64,000 bases of DNA from Enterococcus_E cecorum_C (GCF_052119425.1 NZ_JBQKFH010000009.1:1-64000), one strand, 5' to 3'; shown: positions 33,038 to 41,604, counted from the stretch's first letter. Made by a program: numbers and translations. The notes: generated by a model from the sequence alone, not told the origin.

Positions 33038-34534
33038 TTATGTATTCACCTCATTCATTAAACCTTTGCGATCAATCTTGCCATTGGCGGTTCGTGGCAA
33101 TTCTTTCACATAGACAAAACGCTGCGGAATCATATAATCCATAACGGTTTGGGCTAATTCAGCTTTGATTGCCTTAGTGAGTTCAAATTCTTTGGCAAAC
33201 TCATTTTCTTTCGCCACCACAAAAGCGACTAACTGTTGTACTTTATGATCTTTATATTTTGGGACTACCGTTGCTTTATCCACGTAGGAAACTTTCATTA
33301 AGTGATGGTCGATATCTTCTAGTTCCATTCGAAAACCATGTAACTTCACTTGGAAATCAATTCGTCCATTATAATGAAGTAAGCCATTTTCATCTAAACT
33401 ACCCGCATCACCTGTCTTATAGGCTGGTTGCCCTTGGTACGTAATAAAGGCTTCTTTGGTCTTTTCAGGATTGTTCATATAGCCTTTTGAAACACTTGGC
33501 CCCACAATCACAATTTCGCCAACTTCATTTACTGCTTGCTCCTTGCCTTCATCCAAAATCACTACTTGGCAATCTTCTTTGACATATCCAATCGGCAAAC
33601 GAGCGCTATTATCAATAATGTCTTGCGTAATTTGAATCTGTGAAATAGCAACCGTCGCTTCCGTTGGTCCATAAGTATTAAAGACTTTTGCATTTGGGAA
33701 ACGATCCAATAATTTTTGAGCCGTTTGTTTCGTTAACTCTTCCCCACAGAATAGAAAATGCGTTAATTCTTGCAAATGCTGACCGTCAAATTCAGGAGCC
33801 ATTAAACAAATATCCACAAAAGATGGCGTAGAGACCCAAACATTTATGCCTAATTTTGGCAAATGAGCAAATAATGCTTTAAAGTCATCCACTATTTCTT
33901 TAGCTAGTGGCATCAATGAACCACCGGCACATAAAGCAGGATAAATACTCATCACCGACAAATCAAAAGAATAAGGTGCTTGAGATAAGAATCTTGGCTG
34001 GTTCGGTAATTGGAAATCCTTTAACTCCCAATCAACAAAACTCACTAAATTATCATGAGAAATCTGTACACCCTTTGGCACACCTGTTGTTCCCGAAGTA
34101 AAAATAATATAAAAGTTTTCATCTTTGGTTACTGGTTCTAATGCCAAAGTCTCATCGATTGGTTGCTGAAGTACTGCATGAAAGCTTAGCACTTGCATAT
34201 CTGGCGCAATACTTGAATCAAAATCATCCACTGCTAAAATACAAGCCGGTTGCGCCGTTTGTAAAATTAAGCGAATACGTTCACTCGGCGTATGACTTTC
34301 AATCGGAATATAAGCATGCCCGGATTTGACTGCTCCTAAGAAAAAGGCAAGCATTTCAAATTGTAAACCACCGTAAACCACAACAGGTGCACGATTTGGA
34401 AAATGTTTTGCTAAATAATAAGCAATATGATCAGATTTTTCTTTTAAATCTTGATACGTATATTGGCACTGATCATCACTGTAGACAAGTCTATCTCCTG
34501 CCTGCTGATCAATTCTTTCAATGATAGAAACCAT
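33038..34534 (-). CDS. dltA: D-alanine--D-alanyl carrier protein ligase DltA
   Basis: 498-residue adenylate-forming enzyme that activates D-alanine with ATP and loads it on DltC. Core motifs: FTSGTTGVPKGVQISH (P-loop), FNTYGPTEATVA, GYMNNPEKT, YKTGDAG, NGRIDFQVKLHG and the C-terminal catalytic Lys in RTANGKIDRKG. Length is normal. GGGGG precedes the ATG, which follows the dltX stop by eleven bases. Confidence 0.97.
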   Translation of the reverse strand: MVSIIERIDQQAGDRLVYSDDQCQYTYQDLKEKSDHIAYYLAKHFPNRAPVVVYGGLQFEMLAFFLGAVKSGHAYIPIESHTPSERIRLILQTAQPACILAVDDFDSSIAPDMQVLSFHAVLQQPIDETLALEPVTKDENFYIIFTSGTTGVPKGVQISHDNLVSFVDWELKDFQLPNQPRFLSQAPYSFDLSVMSIYPALCAGGSLMPLAKEIVDDFKALFAHLPKLGINVWVSTPSFVDICLMAPEFDGQHLQELTHFLFCGEELTKQTAQKLLDRFPNAKVFNTYGPTEATVAISQIQITQDIIDNSARLPIGYVKEDCQVVILDEGKEQAVNEVGEIVIVGPSVSKGYMNNPEKTKEAFITYQGQPAYKTGDAGSLDENGLLHYNGRIDFQVKLHGFRMELEDIDHHLMKVSYVDKATVVPKYKDHKVQQLVAFVVAKENEFAKEFELTKAIKAELAQTVMDYMIPQRFVYVKELPRTANGKIDRKGLMNEVNT

Positions 34535-34545
34535 CTTTCATCCCC

Positions 34546-34695
34546 CTAAAACTCGTTATAAATAAAACTACCACCTTGGATATTCTTGTAATGATACAAA
34601 TAAATCAATGCAAGCAATATGCCGAAATAAAAGAGGGTTTTAGCTGTAAATAATAACCAATAATTTAATCGAGGTCGTGATTTTAAAAAGTTCAT
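34546..34695 (-). CDS. dltX: Teichoic acid D-Ala incorporation-associated protein DltX
   Basis: 49-residue membrane protein opening the dlt operon. It has a basic N-terminus, one transmembrane segment (TLFYFGILLALIYLYHY) and the conserved C-terminal end SFIYNEF that defines DltX; in studied species this tail works with DltB/DltD in D-Ala transfer. AAGGAGG lies eight bases before the ATG. Confidence 0.95.
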   Translation of the reverse strand: MNFLKSRPRLNYWLLFTAKTLFYFGILLALIYLYHYKNIQGGSFIYNEF

Positions 34696-34721
34696 GTTAA
34701 CTGCCTCCTTCATCATGGGTA

Positions 34722-34750
34722 ATTATAGTTGCCCATTAAACAATGAGCAA
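34722..34750 (-). promoter_or_regulatory. dlt operon promoter with inverted repeat in spacer
   Basis: TTGCTC (34745-34750) and TATAAT (34722-34727) on the minus strand are 17 bases apart, with the -10 ~27 bases before dltX. TTGCCCATT (34729-34737) and AATGAGCAA (34742-34750), with one mismatch, form an inverted repeat that covers the -35 and most of the spacer, a natural place for a regulator. Confidence 0.7.
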
Positions 34751-34939
34751 TCAATTTTTAAGTGAATTTAACTTTTTCATGCTTTCTTAAAATAAACTTA
34801 AACTTTTTTACTAACCGTAAATAGTATAACACCATTTTAATAAGCTGACTATGCGACTTTAGTCCTAGACTATGAAAAACAAGCATAATTATAGACTATG
34901 TAAAGGAATTTTAGTACATATCTTTATTAAAACGATAAC
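34751..34939. other. Intergenic region upstream of the dlt promoter
   Basis: About 190 A/T-rich bases without a gene. A second TATACT-like box (34824-34829, minus strand) might mark an additional dlt promoter. Nothing else was recognised. Confidence 0.35.
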
Positions 34940-34982
34940 AAAAAAATAAACTTTCAAACGATTGATGTCACCGTTTGAAAGT
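34940..34982 (-). terminator. Terminator of the OTCase gene
   Basis: Perfect 11-bp stem ACTTTCAAACG (34950-34960) with CGTTTGAAAGT (34972-34982), and a T-rich tail on the minus strand. Confidence 0.88.
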
Positions 34983-35005
34983 CATGTGAAAGAATATACG
35001 AAAGA

Positions 35006-36022
35006 TTAAACCTTTGGAATAAACAAATGGCCTAAAGTCGCAGCCATGATTGCCTTAATCGCATGCATCCGATTTTCAGCTTGAATAAACTGTTTGGCAT
35101 AGGAGGCTTGGAAAACTTCATCCGTCACTTCCATTTCCTTCATGCCGAATTGCTCGAATACTTCTTGGGCTGTTTTGGTCTGTAAATCATGAAAGGCCGG
35201 TAAACAATGTAGGAAAATCAAATGCTCCTTATTGCCGGTCAATTTAACTAACTCGGCATTGACTTGATAAGGCAGTAATTCTTTGATTCGCGTGGCTATT
35301 TGCGCTTCTTCACCCATCGAAACCCAGACATCGGTATATAATATATCGGCCCCTTTGACACCTAGAGCAATCTCATCGGTCAATTCTATCTGACTCCCTG
35401 ACTCAAGGGCAAACTGTTGGGCCATCTCCACAATTGCTTGACTTGGAAGTAAATTTTTCGGACTAACAATCGCCACATTCACACCTAACAAGGCACTGGT
35501 TACTAATAAAGAATTCGCCACATTATTGCGTCCATCGCCACAATAAACCAACTTCAAGCCTTCTAAATGTCCAAAATGTTCCTTGATAGTCATAAAATCA
35601 GCAATCATCTGCGTCGGATGCCATAAATCGGTTAAACCATTCCAAACCGGTACCCCAGCATATTGCGCTAAAGTTTCAACCGTATCTTGCGCAAAGCCAC
35701 GAAATTCAATCCCGTCAAACATACTACCGAGTACCTTCGCTGTATCAATAACCGACTCTTTTTTGCCTAATTGAATATCATTGGCACCTAAAAATTCAGG
35801 ATGTGCCCCCAAATCATTCGCCGCTACCGTAAAAGCACTTCTGGTACGCGTCGAAGTTTTTTCAAATAATAAAGCAATATTTTTTCCTGCCAAATAAGCA
35901 TGTGGGATATTTTTTTGTTTTAATTCTTTTAAATGTATCGCAAAATCAATCAGATACATTAATTCTTGTTTCGTAAAATCCTTTTCCGCTAAAAAACTTT
36001 TTCCTTGAAATACTGAATTCAT
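35006..36022 (-). CDS. argF: Ornithine carbamoyltransferase
   Basis: 338-residue cytosolic enzyme joining ornithine and carbamoyl phosphate to citrulline, or running the reverse in arginine catabolism. Carbamoyl-phosphate site FEKTSTRTRSAF, HPTQMIADF, the ornithine-specific SMG loop in DVWVSMGEE, and HCLPAFHD are all present; the SMG loop argues against a putrescine carbamoyltransferase. It stands alone, without arcA/arcC or arg biosynthesis genes nearby. Two ArgR boxes upstream support arginine control. Whether it is anabolic (argF) or catabolic (arcB) cannot be settled here. Confidence 0.94.
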   Translation of the reverse strand: MNSVFQGKSFLAEKDFTKQELMYLIDFAIHLKELKQKNIPHAYLAGKNIALLFEKTSTRTRSAFTVAANDLGAHPEFLGANDIQLGKKESVIDTAKVLGSMFDGIEFRGFAQDTVETLAQYAGVPVWNGLTDLWHPTQMIADFMTIKEHFGHLEGLKLVYCGDGRNNVANSLLVTSALLGVNVAIVSPKNLLPSQAIVEMAQQFALESGSQIELTDEIALGVKGADILYTDVWVSMGEEAQIATRIKELLPYQVNAELVKLTGNKEHLIFLHCLPAFHDLQTKTAQEVFEQFGMKEMEVTDEVFQASYAKQFIQAENRMHAIKAIMAATLGHLFIPKV

Positions 36023-36044
36023 CTAACCACAACCTTTTGATATT

Positions 36045-36062
36045 TATGCATTATTATACATA
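36045..36062. promoter_or_regulatory. ARG box 1 (ArgR operator)
   Basis: TATGCATTATTATACATA; its reverse complement fits the ARG consensus TNTGNATWWWWATNCANA at every position. It lies about 25 bases before the OTCase start. Confidence 0.8.
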
Positions 36063-36075
36063 TATCCCTGATATT

Positions 36076-36093
36076 TTTCAATAAAAATTCATA
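36076..36093. promoter_or_regulatory. ARG box 2 (ArgR operator)
   Basis: TTTCAATAAAAATTCATA; the reverse complement fits the ARG consensus with one mismatch. It starts 31 bases from box 1, about three helical turns, so both faces align. Confidence 0.65.
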
Positions 36094-36182
36094 TTTTCGC
36101 ATAAATATTTCATTCCGAATAACTAGCTTTCATTTAGTACCTTTTGTATAATGAAGAAAATAGTTAGCAAGAGGAGAAACTA

Positions 36183-36521
36183 ATGAACGATTTTCAATTC
36201 ACATCAGAGGAGATTTACACTTGTCCGGCTGAAGCTTTAGCAAATCTACTAGGAAGAAAATGGGTCCCTCAAATTATTGAAACGCTAGCCATTCAAGACA
36301 CACGCTTTTTAGAATTAGTTCGGCAACTTGATGGTAGTACACCGAAAATGATTAAACAGCAGCTTGACCTACTGATTGCCAATGAAATAGTCAAAAACGA
36401 AAAAATAACCATTCAAAATAGCGTCGAATCTACCTATCAACTCACGACTAAGGGACGTGAACTCTTTCAAATAGTCAAACAAATGAAACACTGGGGACAA
36501 ATAAATCTCATTTGCCATTAA
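36183..36521 (+). CDS. HxlR family regulator, HypR-like
   Basis: 112-residue winged-helix protein of the HxlR family (LLGRKWVPQIIETLA, GSTPKMIKQQLDLLIANEIV, and the wing TYQLTTKGREL). It has a single N-terminal Cys at residue 14, the position used by the Bacillus hypochlorite/disulfide-stress sensor HypR; the second HypR Cys is not conserved. It stands divergent from the OTCase gene and convergent with an RclA-like oxidoreductase, which may be its target. GAGGAG precedes the ATG. Redox sensing is inference. Confidence 0.87.
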   Translation: MNDFQFTSEEIYTCPAEALANLLGRKWVPQIIETLAIQDTRFLELVRQLDGSTPKMIKQQLDLLIANEIVKNEKITIQNSVESTYQLTTKGRELFQIVKQMKHWGQINLICH

Positions 36522-36565
36522 AAAAGCGAATAGCAAAATGACTTCTTGCCAGTTTGCTATTCGCT
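36520..36565 (-). terminator. Terminator of the RclA-like gene
   Basis: Perfect 13-bp stem AGCGAATAGCAAA (36525-36537) with TTTGCTATTCGCT (36553-36565), with six Ts on the minus-strand side. It may also slow plus-strand transcription of the HxlR gene but lacks a T tract there. Confidence 0.87.
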
Positions 36566-36580
36566 CAATATGAGATAAAT

Positions 36581-37897
36581 CTATTTTAAGACATCATTTA
36601 ATGCTTCAGTCATTGTTGGATGCGTGTAAATTTGATCACGTAATAATTGATATGGAACATGAGCATTCATTGCTAAGGTAAGCAAATTAATGACTTCATA
36701 AGATTCTTCACCAAAAATAGTCGCACCAAGTACTTGGTCTGTTTCTTCATCTACAAGAATTTGCCACATTCCTACTGGGTTTTCTAAAATATTTGCCTTT
36801 GGTACATTACTATTAAGATGGGTGAACTTACGATACTTCATTTTCTTTGCTTGAGCTTCTTTTTCATGTAATCCTACATGAGAAAAAGCTGGTTGGATAA
36901 ACATCGTATATGGCACATTAGGACGATTATTGACTGATCGGTGTTTATCTTGGAATAGTTGATTATAAACAATACGGAAATCATCCAATGAGATATAAGT
37001 AAATTGTAAGTCTCCTCTAACATCACCTAAAGCCCAGACATTTTCTACGGCTGTTTGTAAGAATTCATCTGTTTGGATAGCACCTCTAGCATCAACTTGA
37101 ATATCCGTATTTTCTAATCCTAATGCTTCGGTATTGGGTTTACGTCCAGTTGCTACTAATAAATAATCAGCTGTCAATACTTCGTCAGCTAAGGTTACAG
37201 TTACATTTTCTGCGGATTCATCTACTTTTTGCACTTGAGCATCTAATTTGAAATGAATCCCTATTTTTTCAGCCTGTTCCTTAATTAAGGTTACGAAAGC
37301 TTCATCTTCACGTCCTAATAATTCGCGATTATCTAAAACAGTTACTTGACTACCAAAATTAGCAAACATAAATGCAAATTCTAATCCAATATAGCCCGCA
37401 CCTAAAATCACAAGTTTTTCTGGTTTATCCGTTAGATCCATTATTTCTTTAGATGTTCCTACTCGTTTTCCTAAACTTAATCCTTCAATCTCAGGAATCA
37501 CTGATTTTGAACCAGTATTGATAAAGATACGTTCTGCCTTTATTTCTTCTACATCTCCATTTGGTAATTGCACTTGTACAGTATGGTTATCTTTAAATTG
37601 TGCGTACCCATGAATCACTTCAATTGTAGCTTCATCTGCTAGCATGTGATAATTTTTGTGACGTAACTTATCAATAAGGGTACGTTTTTTCTCTGAAGCA
37701 ACAGTAAAATCACGTTGCTTCAAACCTTGAGTAATTAAAGTTTTAGATGGAATACAACCTACATTAATACAAGTACCACCATACATTTTATCATCTGCTT
37801 CGATAACGATAACTTCTTCTTGATGACTAGCTAACTTTTTGGCTAATGTTTTTCCACCTTTACCAAAGCCAATAATTATATTATTCATTTCACGCAT
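36581..37897 (-). CDS. Pyridine nucleotide-disulfide oxidoreductase, RclA-like
   Basis: 438-residue FAD flavoprotein of the class I disulfide reductase family. FAD loop IIGFGKGGKTLAKKLA, redox-active pair in GGTCINVGCIPSKTL, NAD(P) loop ILGAGYIGLEFAFMF, ATGRKPNTEALGL and ALGDVRGD, and a C-terminal dimer domain whose usual catalytic HPT motif is seen (THPTMTEA). The FGKGGKTLA start and overall length match RclA (YkgC), a reductase that protects against reactive chlorine and reduces copper(II). Assignment to RclA rather than mercuric reductase or dihydrolipoamide dehydrogenase is by overall look. Confidence 0.88.
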   Translation of the reverse strand: MREMNNIIIGFGKGGKTLAKKLASHQEEVIVIEADDKMYGGTCINVGCIPSKTLITQGLKQRDFTVASEKKRTLIDKLRHKNYHMLADEATIEVIHGYAQFKDNHTVQVQLPNGDVEEIKAERIFINTGSKSVIPEIEGLSLGKRVGTSKEIMDLTDKPEKLVILGAGYIGLEFAFMFANFGSQVTVLDNRELLGREDEAFVTLIKEQAEKIGIHFKLDAQVQKVDESAENVTVTLADEVLTADYLLVATGRKPNTEALGLENTDIQVDARGAIQTDEFLQTAVENVWALGDVRGDLQFTYISLDDFRIVYNQLFQDKHRSVNNRPNVPYTMFIQPAFSHVGLHEKEAQAKKMKYRKFTHLNSNVPKANILENPVGMWQILVDEETDQVLGATIFGEESYEVINLLTLAMNAHVPYQLLRDQIYTHPTMTEALNDVLK

Positions 37898-37986
37898 AAT
37901 AAAAATCCCCCTATTCTTTGTTTCAACTACAAATTAATTTTAACATAAGCGAATCAGGAGGACAATTAGGTACTTTGAAGTAACTA

Positions 37987-38364
37987 CTAAACAGTAATCT
38001 CAATTTGATTGCCTTCAGGATCTTGTAAGACTGCTTCATAATAGCCATCGCCAGTTGTGCGCGGACCACTTAATAAGGGATAGCCATCTGCATTTAATTT
38101 TTGCGCAAAGGCATCTACTTTTTCTTTACTACCAAGTGAGATAGCTAAGTGATGATAACCAAGTTGTTCAAATCCATGAGGCGCTGTATGAAGTTTTTGC
38201 ATAAGCTCTAAACGTGTACCAGATTCAAAACTCAAAAAATAAGAAGAAAATTTGGTTTTTGGATTATGGTACAACACTGAACTTTTGGCTGAAAAATAAG
38301 TTTCGTAAAAGTCACGCATTTTTTCTAAATCATTGGTTAATAAAGCAACATGTTCAATTTTCAC
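37987..38364 (-). CDS. VOC family (glyoxalase-like) protein
   Basis: 125-residue vicinal-oxygen-chelate protein made of two beta-alpha-beta-beta-beta repeats. First module IEHVALLTNDLEKMRDFYETYF, second module YHHLAISLGSKEKVDAFAQKL and the closing DPEGNQIEI. Metal ligands His (residue 5), Glu in LELM, His in YHHLAI and Glu in QIEITV are kept, consistent with an active metalloenzyme such as glyoxalase I or a related isomerase. Substrate unknown. It overlaps the end of the HAD gene by 11 bases, so the two are translationally coupled. Confidence 0.88.
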   Translation of the reverse strand: MKIEHVALLTNDLEKMRDFYETYFSAKSSVLYHNPKTKFSSYFLSFESGTRLELMQKLHTAPHGFEQLGYHHLAISLGSKEKVDAFAQKLNADGYPLLSGPRTTGDGYYEAVLQDPEGNQIEITV

Positions 38365-39181
38365 CGGTACTTCCTTCTTTCTTTTCCATTAAGGATAATA
38401 ATAATTCAATGGTTTGTAAAACACCGTCTTCGTCATTAGATGGAATGATGAAATTTGCCTGATTTTTTAACTCTTCTACTGCATTTTTCATTGCAAAACG
38501 AAAATTGGCTTGAGCGAATAATTCCAAGTCATTCCAACCATCTCCAAAGGCCGCCGTTTCTTTGGGACTTATCTTTAACAATTCTTGGAGTTTTGCAACG
38601 GTACTCCCTTTGTGTATACCTTTTGCTGCAATATCAATCCACTGCGTTTCTGAAGCAACAATATAAGCACGCTCGGTAAAATCAGCTAATTGTTGCACCG
38701 TTTCTAAACAACGACTAGCTGGATCATAGACCGTCACCTTGATAAAGTCATCGGTAATTTGTTGCAAATCATTTATTTCGATCGCACCAGGATTAGAGGC
38801 TAGAACTCTGTTTTTATGAATCTTTGGAATATCTTGATTGATATAAACGGCATTTTTCGTATAAGCTATGATTATTTGGTCGCTATGAATCGCTTGTAAA
38901 CGGGCAATCATAGCTAAGGCAAGCTGATTATCCAACAGTTGTTCATATAAGCATTTTCCTTGATATTTGATTCTGGTCGCACTGTCTGCTAAAATCCAGA
39001 TTTCATCACTTATCTCAGGAAATAACGCCTCCACTCGTGCACTACTCTTGCCTGTACATACGCCAAATGCAATTTGTTTTTCTTTTAACTTTGGCCACAG
39101 TTTTAGAAAATAATCACGATTATATGCTCCTTGACTATTTAAAAACGTGCCATCCATATCGGTTAATATTAATTTTAGCAA
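38354..39181 (-). CDS. HAD-superfamily hydrolase, Cof type
   Basis: 275-residue class IIB HAD phosphatase. Nucleophile motif LTDMDGTFLN at the N-terminus, motif II Thr/Ser in FGVCTGKSSARV, Lys in GIHKGSTVAKL, and motif IV FGDGWNDLELF. Such enzymes dephosphorylate sugar phosphates or flavin precursors; no specific substrate can be named. Co-transcribed with the VOC protein gene. Confidence 0.9.
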   Translation of the reverse strand: MLKLILTDMDGTFLNSQGAYNRDYFLKLWPKLKEKQIAFGVCTGKSSARVEALFPEISDEIWILADSATRIKYQGKCLYEQLLDNQLALAMIARLQAIHSDQIIIAYTKNAVYINQDIPKIHKNRVLASNPGAIEINDLQQITDDFIKVTVYDPASRCLETVQQLADFTERAYIVASETQWIDIAAKGIHKGSTVAKLQELLKISPKETAAFGDGWNDLELFAQANFRFAMKNAVEELKNQANFIIPSNDEDGVLQTIELLLSLMEKKEGSTGEN

Positions 39182-39246
39182 CTGTTTTCCTCACCTTTTT
39201 TTGAATACGTATTCATATTTTAGCATATTTTTTTACGCATACCTAG

Positions 39247-39284
39247 AAAAAATAGTTCATCCCAGAACATTGGAATGAACTATT
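39247..39284 (-). terminator. Terminator of the nitroreductase gene
   Basis: AATAGTTCAT (39251-39260) pairs with ATGAACTATT (39275-39284); on the minus strand a T run follows. Located five bases after the stop. Confidence 0.8.
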
Positions 39285-39289
39285 TATCT

Positions 39290-39925
39290 TTATTTAAAGG
39301 ATGTAATCTTTTCAGCTGATAAGCGTACAGACTCATAGCCAGTTTCCATTGCTTTACCAATCGATAAAATCATTACTGGATGGAAACGCTCCTCATCTAA
39401 ATCAAAGGCCGCAGCTAATTGATCCGCATCAAAACCACCGATTGGATTCGTATCATAGCCATGACTTCTAGCCACTAGCATCAACTGCATGGCCACTAAA
39501 CTCGCATCAATTTGTACAATACGTTCCATTTGTGCCTTATTTAGACTGTCATACATTGGCACAATCGCAGCTAATTGTTTTTCCATGACTTCTTGTGGCA
39601 TCAATCCACGATTTACTGCTTCTTGATAAATTTCTTGAGCATACTCTTGACACTTCAAATCCCCAAAAATTAATATCATGGCTGAAGAAGTTTCGTTTTG
39701 TAAAGTGTTAAAGCGAATCAATGGTTTTAACTTGGCTTTTGCTTCCTCGCTTTCAACAATCACAAAACGCCAAGGCTGTAAATTGACAGATGACGGCGCT
39801 TTAGCAGCTTCATCAATTATTTGTAATAACTCACTATGTTCAATTTTATAAGATGGATCGTAATTTCGAATCGAGCGACGGTTCAATACGATATCTTGAA
39901 AATCATTATTATGTACTTGACTCAC
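39290..39925 (-). CDS. Nitroreductase family protein
   Basis: 211-residue FMN-dependent NAD(P)H oxidoreductase. The N-terminal FMN phosphate site is NRRSIRNYDP, followed by EAAKAPSSVNLQPWRFVIV; the C-terminal part has LMLVARSHGYDTNPIGGFD and SIGKAMETGYESVRL. Reduces quinones, nitro compounds or enoates; substrate unknown. In some Firmicutes, HxlR-type regulators control such enzymes, and one is encoded ~3 kb away. It stands alone between terminator and promoter. Confidence 0.9.
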   Translation of the reverse strand: MSQVHNNDFQDIVLNRRSIRNYDPSYKIEHSELLQIIDEAAKAPSSVNLQPWRFVIVESEEAKAKLKPLIRFNTLQNETSSAMILIFGDLKCQEYAQEIYQEAVNRGLMPQEVMEKQLAAIVPMYDSLNKAQMERIVQIDASLVAMQLMLVARSHGYDTNPIGGFDADQLAAAFDLDEERFHPVMILSIGKAMETGYESVRLSAEKITSFK

Positions 39926-40057
39926 AAATATCCTCCTAAAAATAATTTTTTGCTTTAAAAATTTAAAAGCAAAACTATTCTAACATACATTGAGCAAACA
40001 TAATAATAACTTGCTTATCAATCAGAAGTTTGAACCAACCGCTTAATGGGGCTCACC

Positions 40058-41443
40058 TCAAAACTTTACTGTCACTGTTTGAACAGGCACATCATAAAAT
40101 TTATCTTCTCTACGACCTAAGAAATCACGACCTTGTTTTGGAAATAGGGCATAAATCAAGACATCTTCTTCTGATTTCGCGTATTGCGCAATTTCTTTAG
40201 CAAACTGATCGTATTGGTCTTCTAACAAATCAGCTGGTCGGCAAGTAATAACTTCTTCTTGACCAATGATTTTTTCCTGCATTTCTTTTGAGATTGGCAT
40301 GGGTGGTCGTCCATATAGCCCTTTGACATAATCTTTAATCTCTTTTGGAATTAATTTATAGCGTTCCCCTGAAATCACATTCATCAAAGATTGCGTACCA
40401 ACCATTTGTGACAAAGGCGTAACCAATGGAGGATAGCCTAAATCTGCTCGCACTTTAGGCACTTCTCTTAAGACTTCTTCGTATTTATCTTGCAAACCTT
40501 GCTCTGTTAATTGACTCAATAAATTCGAGAGCATGCCACCTGGTACTTTATAAAGTAAGGTTTTTGGTTCGACATCTTTGACTTTAGGATTTAATCTTCC
40601 TTCTTTTCTGAAACGGTCCCGAATTGGATTAAAGTATTCTGCAATTTCTGAAAGCTTATCGATATCTAGTTTGGTATCAAATCCTAGCTCTGTTAAGGCT
40701 AAATCCATCGACTCAGTGGCTGGTTGACTGGTACCTCCTGCAAAAGAAGAAATAGCTGTATCAATAATATCTGCCCCAGCTTTGGCACACATTAAATAAG
40801 TCATTTCAGCAATGCCACTGGTTGCGTGTGTATGAACTTCAACCGGTACTTTTAAAGCAGTTTTTAATTTGCTCACAAGTTCAAAACCAGTTTGTGGCAT
40901 TAATACCCCAGCCATATCCTTGATACAAATGGAATCAGCACCCATCTTTTCCATTTCAACGGCTAAATCAACAAAATAATCCACGGTATGAATCTCACTC
41001 GTCGTATAACTAATCGCTGCTTGACAATGACCGCCAGCTTTTTTCGTCGCGCGGATGCAAGTCTCTAAATTACGCACATCATTTAAGGCATCAAATACAC
41101 GAATAATATCAATGCCATTTTCAACGGATTTTTGTACGAATTTTTCTACGACATCATCGGCATAATTCTTATATCCTAATAAATTTTGACCACGCAGCAA
41201 CATTTGTAACTTCGTATGCTTCACTTCAGCTCGAATTTTACGCAATCTTTCCCATGGATCTTCATTTAAAAACCGTAAACAAGCATCAAAAGTCGCGCCC
41301 CCCCACATCTCTAAAGCATAAAATCCTGCTTCATCTAATGTTTTTAAAATTGGTAACATATCTTCTGTACTCATTCTTGTAGCGATTTGACTTTGTTGTG
41401 CATCACGTAATATAGTTTCTGTAAAACGTATAACCTTAGACAT
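40058..41443 (-). CDS. oadA: Oxaloacetate decarboxylase, carboxyltransferase subunit OadA
   Basis: 461 residues holding only the carboxyltransferase barrel and its C-terminal helical domain; the biotin domain usual at the end of OadA is missing and is supplied by a separate protein (oadD) in the operon. Motifs: ETILRDAQQS, ALEMWGGATFD, the carbamylated Lys region SICIKDMAGVL, zinc ligands in VEVHTHATSG, and MVGTQSLMNV. It removes the carboxylate of oxaloacetate and hands it to biotin. Last gene of the operon. Confidence 0.95.
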   Translation of the reverse strand: MSKVIRFTETILRDAQQSQIATRMSTEDMLPILKTLDEAGFYALEMWGGATFDACLRFLNEDPWERLRKIRAEVKHTKLQMLLRGQNLLGYKNYADDVVEKFVQKSVENGIDIIRVFDALNDVRNLETCIRATKKAGGHCQAAISYTTSEIHTVDYFVDLAVEMEKMGADSICIKDMAGVLMPQTGFELVSKLKTALKVPVEVHTHATSGIAEMTYLMCAKAGADIIDTAISSFAGGTSQPATESMDLALTELGFDTKLDIDKLSEIAEYFNPIRDRFRKEGRLNPKVKDVEPKTLLYKVPGGMLSNLLSQLTEQGLQDKYEEVLREVPKVRADLGYPPLVTPLSQMVGTQSLMNVISGERYKLIPKEIKDYVKGLYGRPPMPISKEMQEKIIGQEEVITCRPADLLEDQYDQFAKEIAQYAKSEEDVLIYALFPKQGRDFLGRREDKFYDVPVQTVTVKF

Positions 41444-41462
41444 ATTGACCCTTCTTTCTATC

Positions 41463-41588
41463 TTACTTCTTCACCTTAAATAGTGTAGCCATTAATTTAG
41501 AAGCAAGATAAATCAAAATCATCACAACAAAAACGCCACCCCAACCAAATAATAAAATTTCTAGTGCTTTGGCTAAATTCTCAGACAT
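41463..41588 (-). CDS. Mini OadG-like gamma subunit, 41 aa
   Basis: Short gene between oadB and oadA. The peptide (MSENLAKALEILLFGWGGV..., ending LMATLFKVKK) has an acidic/polar N-terminus, one transmembrane helix with GWGGVFVVMILIYLA and a basic tail after LASKLM, the profile of the OadG/MmdD gamma subunit that anchors the decarboxylase on its membrane subunit, but cut to the membrane helix and lacking the long zinc-binding tail. GAGGAAG lies about six bases before the ATG, and the spacing to both neighbours is 16-19 bases. Function in complex assembly is inferred from position and profile. Confidence 0.75.
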   Translation of the reverse strand: MSENLAKALEILLFGWGGVFVVMILIYLASKLMATLFKVKK

Positions 41589-41604
41589 TCTGCTTCCTCA
41601 CTTT

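Noticed and set aside
36085..36115. Possible third ARG box upstream of the OTCase gene
   Set aside because: The two half-sites are off by one base in spacing, so it does not fit the 18-base consensus.
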